A stretch of DNA of 64,000 nucleotides from Comamonas testosteroni. Lineage in GTDB: Bacteria; Pseudomonadota; Gammaproteobacteria; Burkholderiales; Burkholderiaceae_C. The notes under the pieces were generated by a model, which worked only from the letters and a program-made list of their open reading frames with translations, was not told where the DNA came from and did not search any database. This document shows, in pieces, positions 26,210 through 35,704 of this stretch (position 1 is its first letter; the number at the start of each line of letters is the position of its first letter). The position numbers and the translations under genes were made by a program. The DNA is taken from contig NZ_KZ984447.1 in the NCBI RefSeq assembly GCF_003569915.1, positions 1 through 64,000 of the forward strand, given 5' to 3'.

Positions 26210-27241
26210 TCAGGGTTTTTCGCAGGCGTCGCTCATGCCCACCATACCGGAGAGCTTTTGCAGGCTGGAGCGCTGCTTCAGGCATTCCTGATGTTTGGCT
26301 TCTGCGGCTTTTTGCTGTGCCACCTGAATGGACTTGGCTTTTTCGGCGCGGATATGGGCAATGCGCTCGCGAATCTGCGGCATCAGTGCCGTGGCGGCTT
26401 TTTCACCTTCGACAATCGCATTGGCACGCTGGCCAAAGTCGGCGGGGCCGATATCAAGCACCTTGGGGCGGATGATGATGTCGGCACGCGCCAGCTCGGC
26501 CTGGCCGAGCTTCTGACCCATGATGGCAATCGACTGATTCAGTGCGCCCAGCATATTAGCGGGCGTCTTGCCTGTGGCCTTGTTGGAGATGTCCACGGCA
26601 ATCACGATATCGGCACCCATATTGCGCACGGCGTCCACAGGCACGGGGCTGACAATGCCGCCGTCCACATAGTGGTACTTGCCGATGACCACAGGCTGGA
26701 ACACACCGGGCACGCTGCTGGAAGCACGCACGGCCTGCCCCACATTGCCACGCGCAAACACGGTGCGCTCGCCATCTTCAAGGCGGGTGGAAACGGCCAC
26801 AAAAGGCTTGGCCATCTGCTCCAGCGGCTTGCGGTGCACCTGCTCGTTCACATAGTCTTCGAGCTTCTGGCCCAGCACCAGACCGCCCGAGGACAGTTGC
26901 AGGTCACGAATCTTGGCTTCGTCCAGCGCCACGGCTTTTTCCTGCAGCTCAAACGCATTCATGCCGCTGGCATACAGCGCGCCCACCACGCTGCCCGCGC
27001 TGGTGCCCGCAACCACCGTAGGTGTGAAGCCATTGGCTTCAAGCATCTTGATCACGCCGATATGCGCAAAGCCTTTGGCCGCGCCGCCGCCCAGTGCCAG
27101 ACCAATCTTGATGGGTGGTGCCGAGGTGCTGGTGGCGGGCACCTCAGCGGGCGAGGTGGGAGCGGGCGAATTGCTGCCGCAGGCGGCGAGGCCAAGCAGA
27201 CTCAAACAAACCAAGGGGCGCAAAAAAGCATTCAGGCGCAT
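26210..27241 (-). CDS. Patatin-like phospholipase, lipoprotein
   Basis: The 343-residue protein has a lipoprotein signal peptide ending LGLAAC (Cys21) and a Pro/Ser-rich linker. The patatin domain (about 44-245) has the oxyanion loop GGGAAKGFAHIGV, the nucleophile Ser in GTSAGS and the catalytic Asp in VDGGIVSPVPV. It should hydrolyse acyl esters at the inner or outer membrane surface; the natural substrate is unknown. The last 90 residues are charged and helical with two late Cys residues. It resembles RssA-type proteins but with an added lipobox and tail. No partner gene is adjacent. Confidence 0.88.
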   Translation of the reverse strand: MRLNAFLRPLVCLSLLGLAACGSNSPAPTSPAEVPATSTSAPPIKIGLALGGGAAKGFAHIGVIKMLEANGFTPTVVAGTSAGSVVGALYASGMNAFELQEKAVALDEAKIRDLQLSSGGLVLGQKLEDYVNEQVHRKPLEQMAKPFVAVSTRLEDGERTVFARGNVGQAVRASSSVPGVFQPVVIGKYHYVDGGIVSPVPVDAVRNMGADIVIAVDISNKATGKTPANMLGALNQSIAIMGQKLGQAELARADIIIRPKVLDIGPADFGQRANAIVEGEKAATALMPQIRERIAHIRAEKAKSIQVAQQKAAEAKHQECLKQRSSLQKLSGMVGMSDACEKP

Positions 27242-27478
27242 GCCGGGAAATCCTGCTATCTAGGAAGATCTCAAGTATAGCTTTGCGCGCTTTTTTCAGC
27301 TGCAGCAGGTCGTGTCGGTGCTTCTAAAAACAGAGCGAATAGTGCTGAATGCATAAGCGCTACAGGCCCATATCCCTTATATGGCCTATGCGCTGCAAAC
27401 TGGCGCTGCAGATAATGTTTTCGTACTGAACAAGAGGCTCGCCAGATTCTGCGCAGGCCCGATAAGAGAGACAAGACA

Positions 27479-28732
27479 ATGCAGCAAAGCAATGCATGGC
27501 AGCCCGCTCTGGCAGGGACAACAGCATCCGCATGGTGGGTGGGTTTTGGCCTGGTGGTGGGCGTGATGGGGGCGGCGCTGATCAGCCCGCTGTATGCGCT
27601 GTACCAGCAGGCCTGGGGGCTGCGCGCCAGTGATATCTCGCTGATCTATGTGCTCTATATGTGCGGCGGTCTGTGCGCCTTGCTGTTTCTGGGGCGGCTG
27701 CCCGATCGCATAGGTTTTCAGCGCGTGATGCTGTGCTTTTTGCTGCTCACGCTGGCGGGCACGCTGATTTCCATGCTGGCCTGGAATCTGCCTAGCCTGA
27801 TCGTGGGGCGCTTTATGGTGGGCGTGTCGTCCAGCCTTATCACCATCAGCGCAACCACGGGGCTGACCGTGCTGGCGGCCAGTGGCAGCGCCGGGCTGTC
27901 TACCCAGCGCGTGGCCATGGTGGCCAGCTTTCTCAATGTGCTGGGCTTTGGCATAGGGCCGCTGATAGGCGGCATGGCGGGCCAGTGGCTGCCTCAGCCG
28001 CTGATGACAGCCTATATCGCGCCGCTGCTGCTGGGCTGCGTGGGCGTGGCCGCCATTGCCGTGCTCAAGCTGCCTGCGGGCAGTGCTGCGCCGACCCGGC
28101 TGCGCTGGCAGGACTGCATGCCCAGACTGACCTGGCCAGCGCGCTCTGACTCCATGGCGTTTGTGCTGACCTGCGGCTATCCGTTTGTGGCCTTCGGGGT
28201 GTTTGGCCTGTATGCGTCGATGGCACCGCTGTTTTTGCAGCAGATGATTCCCTGGCATGGCCCCGTGGTCAGCGGTACGGCGATTGCAGTGATCTTGCTA
28301 GTTTCTGCAGGTATTCAGCTAGTGGCGGCGCGGCTGCCGCTGCACCGCTGCGGTGCGCTGGGCATGCTGGCGCTGGTGCTCAGCAATGGCATGCTGGTGC
28401 TCAATCTGAAGATGGCATCGACGACGCTGTTTGTGCTGGGCGTGAGCCTGACGGCGCTGGGCCACGGCATGTGCATGCTGGCAGGCATGACCATGGTGGG
28501 CCGCATTGCCAAGCCTGAGAACCGCTCGGGCATGCTGTCCACCTATCAGGTCATTGGGCTGCTGGGCTCCATGCTGCCCATGATGGCTGTGGGCTGGATT
28601 GCCGACCACTGGGGCATCAACATGGCTGTCACCGTTTTTGCCTGCTTTGTGATGACACTGGGCTCGGTGCTGGGGCTGGCGTTCTTTCGCCACCCCCGCA
28701 TGCGCAGCCCGCTACCGCATCGCCCGGCGTAA
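27479..28732 (+). CDS. MFS transporter, probable drug/metabolite exporter
   Basis: The 417-residue protein has twelve predicted transmembrane segments and the MFS loop motif between helices 2 and 3 (GRLPDRIGFQRVM). Its second half includes GHGMCMLAGMTMVGRIAKPENRSG, typical of the DHA/YfcJ-like exporters. No ligand can be assigned. The ATG at 27479 follows a weak GAGA site. The 3' end overlaps the convergent phnE-like gene by 21 bp, so both stop codons lie inside each other's coding sequence. Confidence 0.85.
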   Translation: MQQSNAWQPALAGTTASAWWVGFGLVVGVMGAALISPLYALYQQAWGLRASDISLIYVLYMCGGLCALLFLGRLPDRIGFQRVMLCFLLLTLAGTLISMLAWNLPSLIVGRFMVGVSSSLITISATTGLTVLAASGSAGLSTQRVAMVASFLNVLGFGIGPLIGGMAGQWLPQPLMTAYIAPLLLGCVGVAAIAVLKLPAGSAAPTRLRWQDCMPRLTWPARSDSMAFVLTCGYPFVAFGVFGLYASMAPLFLQQMIPWHGPVVSGTAIAVILLVSAGIQLVAARLPLHRCGALGMLALVLSNGMLVLNLKMASTTLFVLGVSLTALGHGMCMLAGMTMVGRIAKPENRSGMLSTYQVIGLLGSMLPMMAVGWIADHWGINMAVTVFACFVMTLGSVLGLAFFRHPRMRSPLPHRPA

Positions 28733-30292
28733 CCAGGCGCTGCTCCAGTCCACGGCAATACTCAGCAGCAGCATGGCAATGATGACGGTGCTGGCCTGTG
28801 CGTAATGGAACAGTGACAGCTCAAAGTACAGCAACTGGCCCAGACCACCCGCGCCGACAAAGCCGAGGATGGCGGCCATGCGGATATTCATTTCCCAGCG
28901 GTACAAGGTATAGGCCAGCAACTGCGGCGCAGCACCGGGAAAGGTGCCGTAGGCAAAGGCCAGCAGGCGGTTGCTGCCCGACAGACGCAGCGCTTGTGCT
29001 GGCGCTGCCGGGGCATTTTGCAGCGCTTCGGCATAGAGGCGTCCGAGCACGCCCGCCGTGTGCAAGGCTAGAGCCAGCGCCCCTGCAAAAGGCCCCAGGC
29101 CCACGGCGAGAGCAGTGATGGTGGCCCAGACCAGCTCGGGCACGGAGCGCAGCACATTGAGCACCGCATTCCACGGCGCGCGCCAGCGCGGCAGGGCCAG
29201 CAGCAGGCCCGCAATGGCTGCCAGCAGGGTACCGATGATGGAAATGGCCAGCGTTTCCCACACGCCTTGCAGCACCTTCAGCAGCCAGGGCTGGCTCAGA
29301 TCGGGCGGGAAAAAGCCGCGTACAAAGTCGCCCATGCTCTGCGCTGCGTCCTGGGTGAGCAATGCAGAGAAATCAATGTCCAGCAGCCTCAGGCTCCAGA
29401 AGATACTTGCGCCAGTAGCTATTACAAAGATAGCGGTGCGCCAGCCAAAAGGCAGGGCGCGGGCGGCGGGCGCAGTGTCGAGCGCGCGGCGCAGCCACCA
29501 CGACAGCAGATCGGCTGCAGCCACCAGCAGCATGAAGGCCAGCAGAATGCTCGCGGCTTCGCCGCCGTTGAGCATCTTCATGGCCTGATCCATCAACTGG
29601 CCCAGACCACCTGCGCCGACAAAGCCCATGATGACCGAGGCGCGAATCGCGCATTCCCAGCGGTAGACGGTGTACGAGGTCAGCTCCTTGGCGGCCTGTG
29701 GCAACAGGCCGTAGAGCAGGGCTTGCAAGCGGCCCGCGCCGCTGGCACGCAGCGCGCGGGCGGGTGCGGGGTCGGTGGATTCCAGAATTTCCGCATAAAC
29801 CTTGGCCAGCATGCCGCCATAGGTCAGGCCCAGAGCCAGCACCCCGGCAGCGGGGCCCAGGCCAAACACGCGCACAAAGACCAGCGCCCAGACCAGCTCA
29901 GGAATGCCGCGCAGGATGGTGAGCACGCCGCGCGCAATGGGGTTGAGTGTGACCCGCTCACGCGCCGCACCCGTGGACAGGTAAGCCATGGGCACAGCAA
30001 TCACAAAGGCCAGCGCCATGCCTGCGGTGGCAATGGCCAGGGTCTGCAAAGTGGCTTGGCCCAGATAGTCCAGAAACTCGCTGCTGGTTTCGGGTGGCAG
30101 AAACTGGGCCAGAAAGCCGCCAATGACCTTGAGGTTGTCGGCATCAAAAAAAGGTTTCAGCGAAAAGCCCGAGGTATGCAACATGGGCCAGAGCACGACC
30201 AGTGCCAGCACCAGCGCCGTGAGCCGCGTGCGCGCCGCCGGGTCGCGCAGCCGTTGGAGTTCGGCCCCGCTCAGTGGCTGGCTTATCGGCAT
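28712..30292 (-). CDS. phnE: Phosphonate-type ABC transporter permease, two fused PhnE domains
   Basis: The 526-residue membrane protein contains two PhnE-like permease units in tandem. Each has a coupling-loop signature: [20 protein letters not shown] near residue 180 and [20 protein letters not shown] near residue 445. Each then has a near-identical YRWE...[13 protein letters not shown] or [21 protein letters not shown] segment. A single chain can therefore supply both halves of the channel. It overlaps phnC by 10 bp and is last in the phnD-phnC-phnE run. The exact ligand could be phosphonate, phosphite or a phosphate ester; no degradation genes are nearby. Confidence 0.9.
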   Translation of the reverse strand: MPISQPLSGAELQRLRDPAARTRLTALVLALVVLWPMLHTSGFSLKPFFDADNLKVIGGFLAQFLPPETSSEFLDYLGQATLQTLAIATAGMALAFVIAVPMAYLSTGAARERVTLNPIARGVLTILRGIPELVWALVFVRVFGLGPAAGVLALGLTYGGMLAKVYAEILESTDPAPARALRASGAGRLQALLYGLLPQAAKELTSYTVYRWECAIRASVIMGFVGAGGLGQLMDQAMKMLNGGEAASILLAFMLLVAAADLLSWWLRRALDTAPAARALPFGWRTAIFVIATGASIFWSLRLLDIDFSALLTQDAAQSMGDFVRGFFPPDLSQPWLLKVLQGVWETLAISIIGTLLAAIAGLLLALPRWRAPWNAVLNVLRSVPELVWATITALAVGLGPFAGALALALHTAGVLGRLYAEALQNAPAAPAQALRLSGSNRLLAFAYGTFPGAAPQLLAYTLYRWEMNIRMAAILGFVGAGGLGQLLYFELSLFHYAQASTVIIAMLLLSIAVDWSSAWLRRAMR

Positions 30293-31122
30293 GCCACAAC
30301 CTCAATGCGGGCAGGCTGGGCGCCAGTCTGTGGCGCCGCCAATGCGTTGTGCAAGGTGGGCAGAATGGCGGCGCTGCCATCAGCGGCGGCGTACAGCGCT
30401 TGCAGCTGCGCTTCGCTCACCTCGGCGGCGGGCAGATCAAACGCAATACGGCCATCGCGGATGCCGACGATGCGGGCAAAGCAGCTCAGCGCCAGATCGA
30501 CCGCGTGCAAACTGGCCACCAGCGTGGCTTGGCGCGCGGCCGCTTCCTGCACCAGCAGTTGCACGGTGGCCAGAGACAGGGCGGGGTCCAGGGCAGACAC
30601 CGGCTCGTCCGCCAGGATCAGCGGCGCTTGCTGGTAGAGCACGCGGGCAATGCCCACGCGTTGCAGCTGCCCGCCCGAGAGCTGGTCGCAACGCGCAAAC
30701 AGTTTGTCATCAAGCTGCACGCGCGCCAGTGCCTCGCGCGCGCCGGGGATGTCTTGCGGGTAGGCCAGCGATGCCAGCGCCTTCCACAGCGGCCACTGGC
30801 CCAGCTTGCCCGCCAGCACGGCGGTGACCACGCGCTGGCGCAGCGGGATGGGCGCGCTCTGGTGCACGGTGCCGATGCGGCTGCGCAGCGCCTTGAGGTC
30901 GCGCGCAGTGGTCTGCGCGGACGCGGCCTGACCCAGCACCTGCATCTGCCCATGCGTGGGCAGATAGCCGGTGCCGATCATATTGAGCAGCGAAGTCTTG
31001 CCAGCGCCCGAGGGGCCGATGAGCGCAATGCTCTCGCCCTGCGCGGCAGACAAATGGATGCCCGAGAGGGCGGTGAATCCGTTGGTGTGGGTCAGGCCCA
31101 CATCGTCCAGCATGAAGCTCAT
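30283..31122 (-). CDS. phnC: Phosphonate-type ABC transporter ATPase PhnC
   Basis: The 279-residue cytoplasmic ATPase has Walker [10 protein letters not shown], signature [15 protein letters not shown], Walker [14 protein letters not shown] and the switch His in [11 protein letters not shown]. The composition and the pairing with PhnD- and PhnE-like proteins place it in the PhnC family. It energises import by the fused permease downstream, with which it overlaps by 10 bp. The 79-bp gap to phnD upstream contains one of the dispersed palindromic repeats, which could stabilise the phnD message or lower phnCE expression. Confidence 0.92.
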   Translation of the reverse strand: MSFMLDDVGLTHTNGFTALSGIHLSAAQGESIALIGPSGAGKTSLLNMIGTGYLPTHGQMQVLGQAASAQTTARDLKALRSRIGTVHQSAPIPLRQRVVTAVLAGKLGQWPLWKALASLAYPQDIPGAREALARVQLDDKLFARCDQLSGGQLQRVGIARVLYQQAPLILADEPVSALDPALSLATVQLLVQEAAARQATLVASLHAVDLALSCFARIVGIRDGRIAFDLPAAEVSEAQLQALYAAADGSAAILPTLHNALAAPQTGAQPARIEVVACR

Positions 31123-31140
31123 GAGACGAGTACTCTTAAA

Positions 31141-31181
31141 ACAATAGCTGCCAGCGCTTATGAATTAAGGACTGGCAGCTT
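31141..31181 (+). repeat. Dispersed GATAGCTG-type repeat, copy d
   Basis: ACAATAGCTGCCAGCGCTTA is followed by TGAATTAAGGACTGGCAGCT. The outer 9-bp arms AGCTGCCAG (31146-31154) and CTGGCAGCT (31172-31180) are perfectly complementary. The element sits between the phnD stop and the phnC start, so the hairpin would be intercistronic. Confidence 0.65.
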
Positions 31182-31201
31182 GAAAGGCTTTAAAAGCCGA
31201 C

Positions 31202-32083
31202 TTATTTGAGCAAACCTGCCGACTTGGCTGCGGTCTCGGTACCGTCGTAATTGGACGACTTGGTTGGGATGAACTTGGAGGCGCGCTGCAAGTCCATGAT
31301 GGCCTTGTGTTCGGGTTTGGCTGGGTCCAGCGCCAGGAAGGCGTCGGTCAGCTTTTTGATGATGGCGGGGTCCAGATCGCCGCGCACCGTCCAGTTGTAG
31401 TCAAAGTAGGGGGGCGTGGTGGCAAACACGCGCACCTTGCTGGTGTCCACTTTTTTCGATTCGACCAGCTTGTCCCATACCGAGGTGTTGAGCACGCCAG
31501 CTTCGGCCTTGCCTGCAGCAACAAAGGCTACGGTGGCGTCATGCGCGCCGGAGTAAGCCACGGTCTTGAAGTCTTTTTCGGGGTTCAGACCGTCCTTGAG
31601 CAGGAAGTAGCGCGGCATCAGGCTGCCCGAGGTGGACGAGGGCGCGCCAAAGGCAAAGGTCTTGCCTTTGAGGTCAGCCAAGGTCCTGATATTGGGGTCA
31701 GCCGTGATGAACTGGCTGGTGAAGACCGCATCTTCGGCGCGCTGCACGATGGGGATGGCCGTGCCGTGCGTGCGGATCTTGGCCTGCACATAGGTGAAGC
31801 CGCCCAGCCAGGCCAAATCGAGCTTTTTGGTGGCCAGAGATTCAACCACGGCGGCGTAGTCGGACACGGGCGTGAACACCACCTTCATGCCCGTGGCTTG
31901 CGACAGGTATTCGCCCAGGGGCTTGAACTTGCGCTGCAACTCGGTCGGGGCTTCGTCGGGGATGGCGGATACGCGCAGCACGGCTGGGGTGTCTGCATGG
32001 GCCACGGACAACAGCGAAGAAGAAGCCAGCGCAGCCACGGTCAGGCCGCGCAGCGCCATGCGGCGAGCGGTTGAATGCGTCAT
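31202..32083 (-). CDS. phnD: Phosphonate-type ABC transporter periplasmic binding protein PhnD
   Basis: The 293-residue protein has a signal peptide (MTHSTARRMALRGLTVAALASSS..., cleavage before DTPAV) and a type II binding-protein fold of the PhnD group. Family segments are RVSAIPDEAP, KKLDLAWLGGFTYVQA, FAFGAPSSTSGSLMPRYFL and YSGAHDATVAFVAAGKAEAG. It captures the ligand for PhnCE. The frame extends 45 codons upstream, but the ATG at 32083 follows GGAG and begins the signal peptide. The arginine pair near the N-terminus could suggest Tat export but is not a full Tat motif. Confidence 0.9.
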   Translation of the reverse strand: MTHSTARRMALRGLTVAALASSSLLSVAHADTPAVLRVSAIPDEAPTELQRKFKPLGEYLSQATGMKVVFTPVSDYAAVVESLATKKLDLAWLGGFTYVQAKIRTHGTAIPIVQRAEDAVFTSQFITADPNIRTLADLKGKTFAFGAPSSTSGSLMPRYFLLKDGLNPEKDFKTVAYSGAHDATVAFVAAGKAEAGVLNTSVWDKLVESKKVDTSKVRVFATTPPYFDYNWTVRGDLDPAIIKKLTDAFLALDPAKPEHKAIMDLQRASKFIPTKSSNYDGTETAAKSAGLLK

Positions 32084-32241
32084 CAAAAAACTCCGTTCAA
32101 AAAGCCACCGCCGTCCGGATACACGGCGGTTTAATGAAGTGGCTGCTCGCGCGTCGCGGCGCAGCCGGGATAGGGCGGTACGACAGACCGCTGCCGCGCA
32201 TTGTGCGGCACAGCGCAAAGCCCTGTCAGCGGCTTCAGAAC

Positions 32242-32275
32242 AAAAAAGCCCCGCGCAGGCTGAGCTGGCGGGGCT
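32242..32275 (-). terminator. Intrinsic terminator after the choice-of-anchor I gene
   Basis: On the minus strand AGCCCCGC (32275-32268) pairs with GCGGGGCT (32254-32247) around a 13-nt loop, followed by a run of T. It lies about 50 bp beyond the stop of the large lipoprotein gene. The remaining gap to phnD (32084-32241) shows no gene. Confidence 0.85.
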
Positions 32276-32322
32276 GTAAAGGTGGGCTGCAAAAAAGCCG
32301 CACCGACTGAAGACCTTGGAGA

Positions 32323-34281
32323 TCAGTACGTCAGATTGAGCTGGAAGATGGTGGTGGTGCCGCTGACCTCGTTGCCCACCATCAGCAAAGGCTTGCCGTT
32401 GGGGGACTTGGATGCCGCGATGAAGTGCAGACCCTCGGGGCCCAGATCACCAAGCGCATTCAGCGCCGCACCGGCAGGTGGGGTGGTGGCGTCAATGGCC
32501 GTGGTCCAGTTTTCGCGGGTGTTCAGATAGTCCACCTGCTTGGGAGCCTTGGGGTTGGTGATGTCGAAGACCAGCACGCCGCCCATGCGCTCCAGCCCTA
32601 CGAAGACAAAAGTCTTGTCGCCAATCTGGCCCACGGTCAGGCCTTCGGGCTCCGGGCCTTTGGCGCTGCTGCGCGCGTCCAGTCTCGCGGTTTCATCATG
32701 GCCGGTATTGAAGTAGGTGGCGCAGGCAATATCGCGCTTGGAGCCCAGCTTGCACTCGGGGCTGGCGATGAATTTTTCAATCGCTGAACCCGAATCCCAG
32801 ACCTGCTTGCCGCTGGCGTCCCAGATGGAGATGGAGCGGCCACCATAGGCGTAGAGCCTGTCGTAGGTCAGATAGCCTTTGGAGTCCTTGACGGGCGCGC
32901 CGCTGCTGTCGGTCTGGTAGCCCATGGTCCAAGTCACTTTGAGGCGGCCCAACTGGTCGTCGTCGCGGCAGGTCTTGGGGTCACCGGCAACCGCGCCGCA
33001 CCAGCCAAAGACAGCGGGGTTCAGATAAGCACCCTGACCCAACTGTGCCAGATGGGCAGGCAGGTCGTCCCCGGCACGGCGCAGAAAGCCGTCCTTGTGC
33101 ACCAGGTGCTTGATGCGAAACTCTTCCACAAAGCCTTTGGTCACATCGCCAGCCTTGGCGGCAGCTCCCGTGGTCTTGTCGGCAGCGCTGCCAAAGTAGG
33201 CCTTGTTGCCTTCTCCCCAGGCGCGGGCATCGCCCTCATTGGCGGTGACCAGGTAGGTGGCTCCGTCAGCGGCCTTGTACGCGGCAATGGAGTCCGGCTG
33301 GTACATGCCATAGACACCCGCTGCGGTGGTGATGTTGATGACGGCGTTCTTGCCATCGCTGTCGGCAAAGTCCAGCGCATTGGCTGCCAGCGAATGGTCT
33401 TTGTAGCCCAGTGCGACTACATCGGTGACCCTGGCGCTGGCGATATCGACAATGGCCAGCGCATTGTTTTCCTGCAGCGTCACCCAGGCGGTCTTGCCAT
33501 CGGGGGCGACGGCAATGTATTCGGGCTCCAGGTCTTTGGCGACTTCGGTCGTGCTCTTGCCGTCTGCCGTGGGGCCAAAGATGCGCACGCCCTTGGCCAG
33601 CAGCGCGGCCTTCTGGCTGTTGAAGGCCTTGAAGTCGGCCGTGCGCACCACGGGCTTGGCGGGCGTGCTCACGTCGATGATGCTGATCGAGCCTTCGGGG
33701 TCGATCTGGTAGTCATCGCTGGGTTCGCCCTCGTTGGCCACCAGAAGGGTCTTGCCATCGGGCGTGAAGGTCAGCATGTCGGGCAGAGCGCCCACGGGCG
33801 CTTCAGCCAGCAAAGACAGCGTATCGGTGCTGAACAGCGCGACTGCTCCGTTGTCGGTCTTGAGCTTGGCCTGCACAGCGACGGCGACCACAGAGCCATG
33901 CACGGCAACGCTGTTGACCGAAGCTCCCGCGCCCAGCGACAGCTTGGTGGCATCCAGACTGGCGATCAGTCGCGGCGCGGCAGGGTTGCTCATGTCCAGC
34001 ACATCAAGCGCGCCCTTTTGCGCATTGACCACAAAGCCGCGCTTGGTGACGGGATCAAAGGCCGGAATCTCGGCAGCGCTTTGCAAAAAGATGCCGGACT
34101 GATAGCTGCCGATTTTCTCCAGCGTCAGCGTGGCCGGGGTTTTTTCGGGCGCAGGAGCGGGCGCGGGTGTCTCTGCGATAGGTGGTGTCGGCGTGCTGTC
34201 GCCACCTCCGCAGGCTGCCAGTGCGGCGGCGGCGATGATGGAAATCAGAAGATGCTGGCTCAGGGTCTTGGCAGATGTCAT
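32323..34281 (-). CDS. Choice-of-anchor I family beta-propeller lipoprotein (alkaline-phosphatase-like)
   Basis: The 652-residue protein has a lipoprotein signal ending ALAAC (Cys24), a Gly-Gly-Gly-Asp start and a Pro/Ala-rich linker. A long repetitive beta-rich region follows with YVTN/propeller-like elements such as DMLTFTPDGKTLLVANEGEP, EPEYIAVAPDGKTAWVTLQE and GPEPEGLTVGQIGDKTFVFVG. This layout matches the choice-of-anchor I proteins, some of which are described as alkaline phosphatases or phytase-like. It should be anchored to the outer membrane or exported. The neighbouring phosphonate importer makes a phosphorus-acquisition role attractive, but that is inference. It has its own terminator. 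Confidence 0.82.
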   Translation of the reverse strand: MTSAKTLSQHLLISIIAAAALAACGGGDSTPTPPIAETPAPAPAPEKTPATLTLEKIGSYQSGIFLQSAAEIPAFDPVTKRGFVVNAQKGALDVLDMSNPAAPRLIASLDATKLSLGAGASVNSVAVHGSVVAVAVQAKLKTDNGAVALFSTDTLSLLAEAPVGALPDMLTFTPDGKTLLVANEGEPSDDYQIDPEGSISIIDVSTPAKPVVRTADFKAFNSQKAALLAKGVRIFGPTADGKSTTEVAKDLEPEYIAVAPDGKTAWVTLQENNALAIVDIASARVTDVVALGYKDHSLAANALDFADSDGKNAVINITTAAGVYGMYQPDSIAAYKAADGATYLVTANEGDARAWGEGNKAYFGSAADKTTGAAAKAGDVTKGFVEEFRIKHLVHKDGFLRRAGDDLPAHLAQLGQGAYLNPAVFGWCGAVAGDPKTCRDDDQLGRLKVTWTMGYQTDSSGAPVKDSKGYLTYDRLYAYGGRSISIWDASGKQVWDSGSAIEKFIASPECKLGSKRDIACATYFNTGHDETARLDARSSAKGPEPEGLTVGQIGDKTFVFVGLERMGGVLVFDITNPKAPKQVDYLNTRENWTTAIDATTPPAGAALNALGDLGPEGLHFIAASKSPNGKPLLMVGNEVSGTTTIFQLNLTY

Positions 34282-34536
34282 TGAGAGGTTGGCAGGTGCT
34301 TGAGAACCCGTGATTTGTAACCAGACTTTGTTTCATCTTCGTGAAACGCAAACGTCATCAAAACATCTTCGATCGCACTGGCCGCGTTCTCTTTGCGCCA
34401 CATTGCATCAACAGGTCTTGGCAAACCGCGTTTGAAGCCTCTACACTCGCCAGCCTTCACTCCACCTGCGTTAACCGCTCTCATTTTCGAGGTGCACCAT
34501 GTCCCGCCGCATTCGTTTCAACTAAACGACTTCGTC
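34282..34536. other. Non-coding gap between the choice-of-anchor I gene and the hairpin region
   Basis: This stretch holds the 5' region of the minus-strand lipoprotein gene. An open + strand frame from 34341 has no ribosome site and no recognisable protein features. TTTCATCTTCGTGAAA (34331-34346) forms a small hairpin with TTTCA/TGAAA arms. No promoter could be assigned with confidence. Confidence 0.35.
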
Positions 34537-34764
34537 ACACGCTGATCTTTTCAGCGTGTGCGCTGCGGTGTGGATTTGCAGGCCTTTGGGGCGCTGCGCA
34601 CTTTTCCTTGAGGGCTGCCCAGGCCCTTGGGCTGGCGTTCTGGTTTTGCGCCTCTCCACCCTCTGAAACTTTGCCCCGCCACCTTGCCAGGTGGCCTGGC
34701 GTTTTGTCCCCATTGCGGCGCTGCCGTTGTCGTTGATTGGTCTGCCACGCGTTTTGCGCGTGGC
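34536..34764 (+). ncRNA. Candidate structured RNA: series of hairpins leading the RNA-repair genes
   Basis: Four or five stems follow each other. CACACGCTGA/TCAGCGTGTG (34536-34545, 34551-34560) is perfect. GTGCGCTGCG/CGCTGCGCAC (34558-34567, 34592-34601) has one T-T mismatch. GCCCA/TGGGC lies at 34617-34632. GCCACC/GGTGGC (34678-34683, 34690-34695) is perfect. GCCACGCG/CGCGTGGC (34744-34751, 34757-34764) is also perfect. The last stem ends 25 nt before the RNA ligase start and leaves the AGGA site free. It may be a long leader, or a separate RNA acted on by the ligase and kinase. The strand is assigned from the neighbour genes only. Confidence 0.45.
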
Positions 34765-34789
34765 TTATTCCCCTCTAGGAAAGCACAAC

Positions 34790-35626
34790 ATGACTTCACA
34801 ACATCTCTTCAATCTGGAGATTCTCAAATACCCGCGCACGCCGCATCTGCGCGGCTCGCGTCTGCAAGTCGGTGATCAGGGCGATGCCCTGCCTTATGAG
34901 GCGCTGGCTGGTCGTCATATCGTGGTCGAGGAAAAGCTTGACGGCGCCAACGCGGCGCTGAGCTTTGGCGCCGATGGCAGCTTGCTGCTGCAGTCGCGCG
35001 GCCATTATCTGCAAGTCGATCAGATGGGTGGGCGCGAGCGCCAGTTCAATGCCTGCAAGCAATGGGCCAGGGCCCATGAAGGTGCGCTGATGGCGCTGCT
35101 CGATGATCGCTTCATCATGTACGGCGAGTGGATGTATGCCAAGCATTCGCTGTTCTACGACGCGCTGCCGCACTGGTTTTGCGAGTTCGATATCTGGGAC
35201 CGCTCGGCGCAGCAGTTTCTTGATACGCCGCGCCGCCATGCGCTGCTGTCCGATGTGCCCGTGGTCTCGGTGCCAGTGCTTTACAGCGGTATTGCACCCA
35301 GGCGCATGCAGGATTTGCTGGCGCTGCTGGCTCCGTCGCTGGCGCGCAGCAGCGGCTGGCGTGCGGTGTTTGAAGCGCAGGTGTTGCGTCAGCAACTGGA
35401 TTTGCCATTGGCCTGGAAGCAGACCGATGCTTCGGAACTGGCCGAGGGCCTCTACATCAAGGTCGAAGAAAACGGAGAGACCGTGGCGCGCTACAAGTTT
35501 GTGCGCTCCGACTTTGTGCAGACGATTCTCGATTCCGGCTCGCACCATAGTGAGCGGCCCATGGTGGTCAACGGACTGCGCAGCGGCGTCGATATCTTTG
35601 CGAATCTGATTCAAAAGAGCTGGTAG
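34790..35626 (+). CDS. ATP-dependent RNA ligase
   Basis: The 278-residue protein has the covalent nucleotidyltransferase motifs of RNA ligases. Motif I is EEKLDGANAAL with the AMP-accepting Lys49. A motif III-like YGEWMYAKHSLFYD with FCEFDIWD follows in the middle. Motif IV is EGLYIKVEENG and motif V is ARYKFVRSDF. It should seal 3'-OH and 5'-phosphate RNA ends using ATP. The frame is open upstream, but the ATG at 34790 follows CTAGGAAAG and starts a normal domain. The next gene encodes an end-healing enzyme, so the pair can heal and then seal broken RNA. Which ligase subfamily it belongs to is uncertain. Confidence 0.85.
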   Translation: MTSQHLFNLEILKYPRTPHLRGSRLQVGDQGDALPYEALAGRHIVVEEKLDGANAALSFGADGSLLLQSRGHYLQVDQMGGRERQFNACKQWARAHEGALMALLDDRFIMYGEWMYAKHSLFYDALPHWFCEFDIWDRSAQQFLDTPRRHALLSDVPVVSVPVLYSGIAPRRMQDLLALLAPSLARSSGWRAVFEAQVLRQQLDLPLAWKQTDASELAEGLYIKVEENGETVARYKFVRSDFVQTILDSGSHHSERPMVVNGLRSGVDIFANLIQKSW

Positions 35627-35627
35627 C

Positions 35628-35660
35628 CCATACAAGTATTAGGCTATCAGCTATTAAAAC
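35628..35660 (-). repeat. Dispersed GATAGCTG-type repeat, copy e
   Basis: On the minus strand it reads TTTTAATAGCTGATAGCCTA followed by ATACTTGTATGGGCTA. It overlaps the end of the RNA ligase gene region and lies 45 bp before the HD-Pnk start. A further GATAGCTG occurs on the + strand at about 35679. Confidence 0.45.
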
Positions 35661-35704
35661 CGTAGTGATTTCGACATGGATAGCTGCGGCGAAAGGAGAT
35701 TTTT

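Noticed and set aside
34341..34736. 131-codon + strand frame before the RNA ligase, and minus-strand frames over 34522-34799
   Set aside because: No ribosome site, odd composition and direct overlap with a series of hairpins; structure explains the region better than coding.
34440..34790. Possible integron attC sites in the hairpin region
   Set aside because: GTTAACC-like bases occur, but no paired RYYYAAC/GTTRRRY cores with attC spacing were found.
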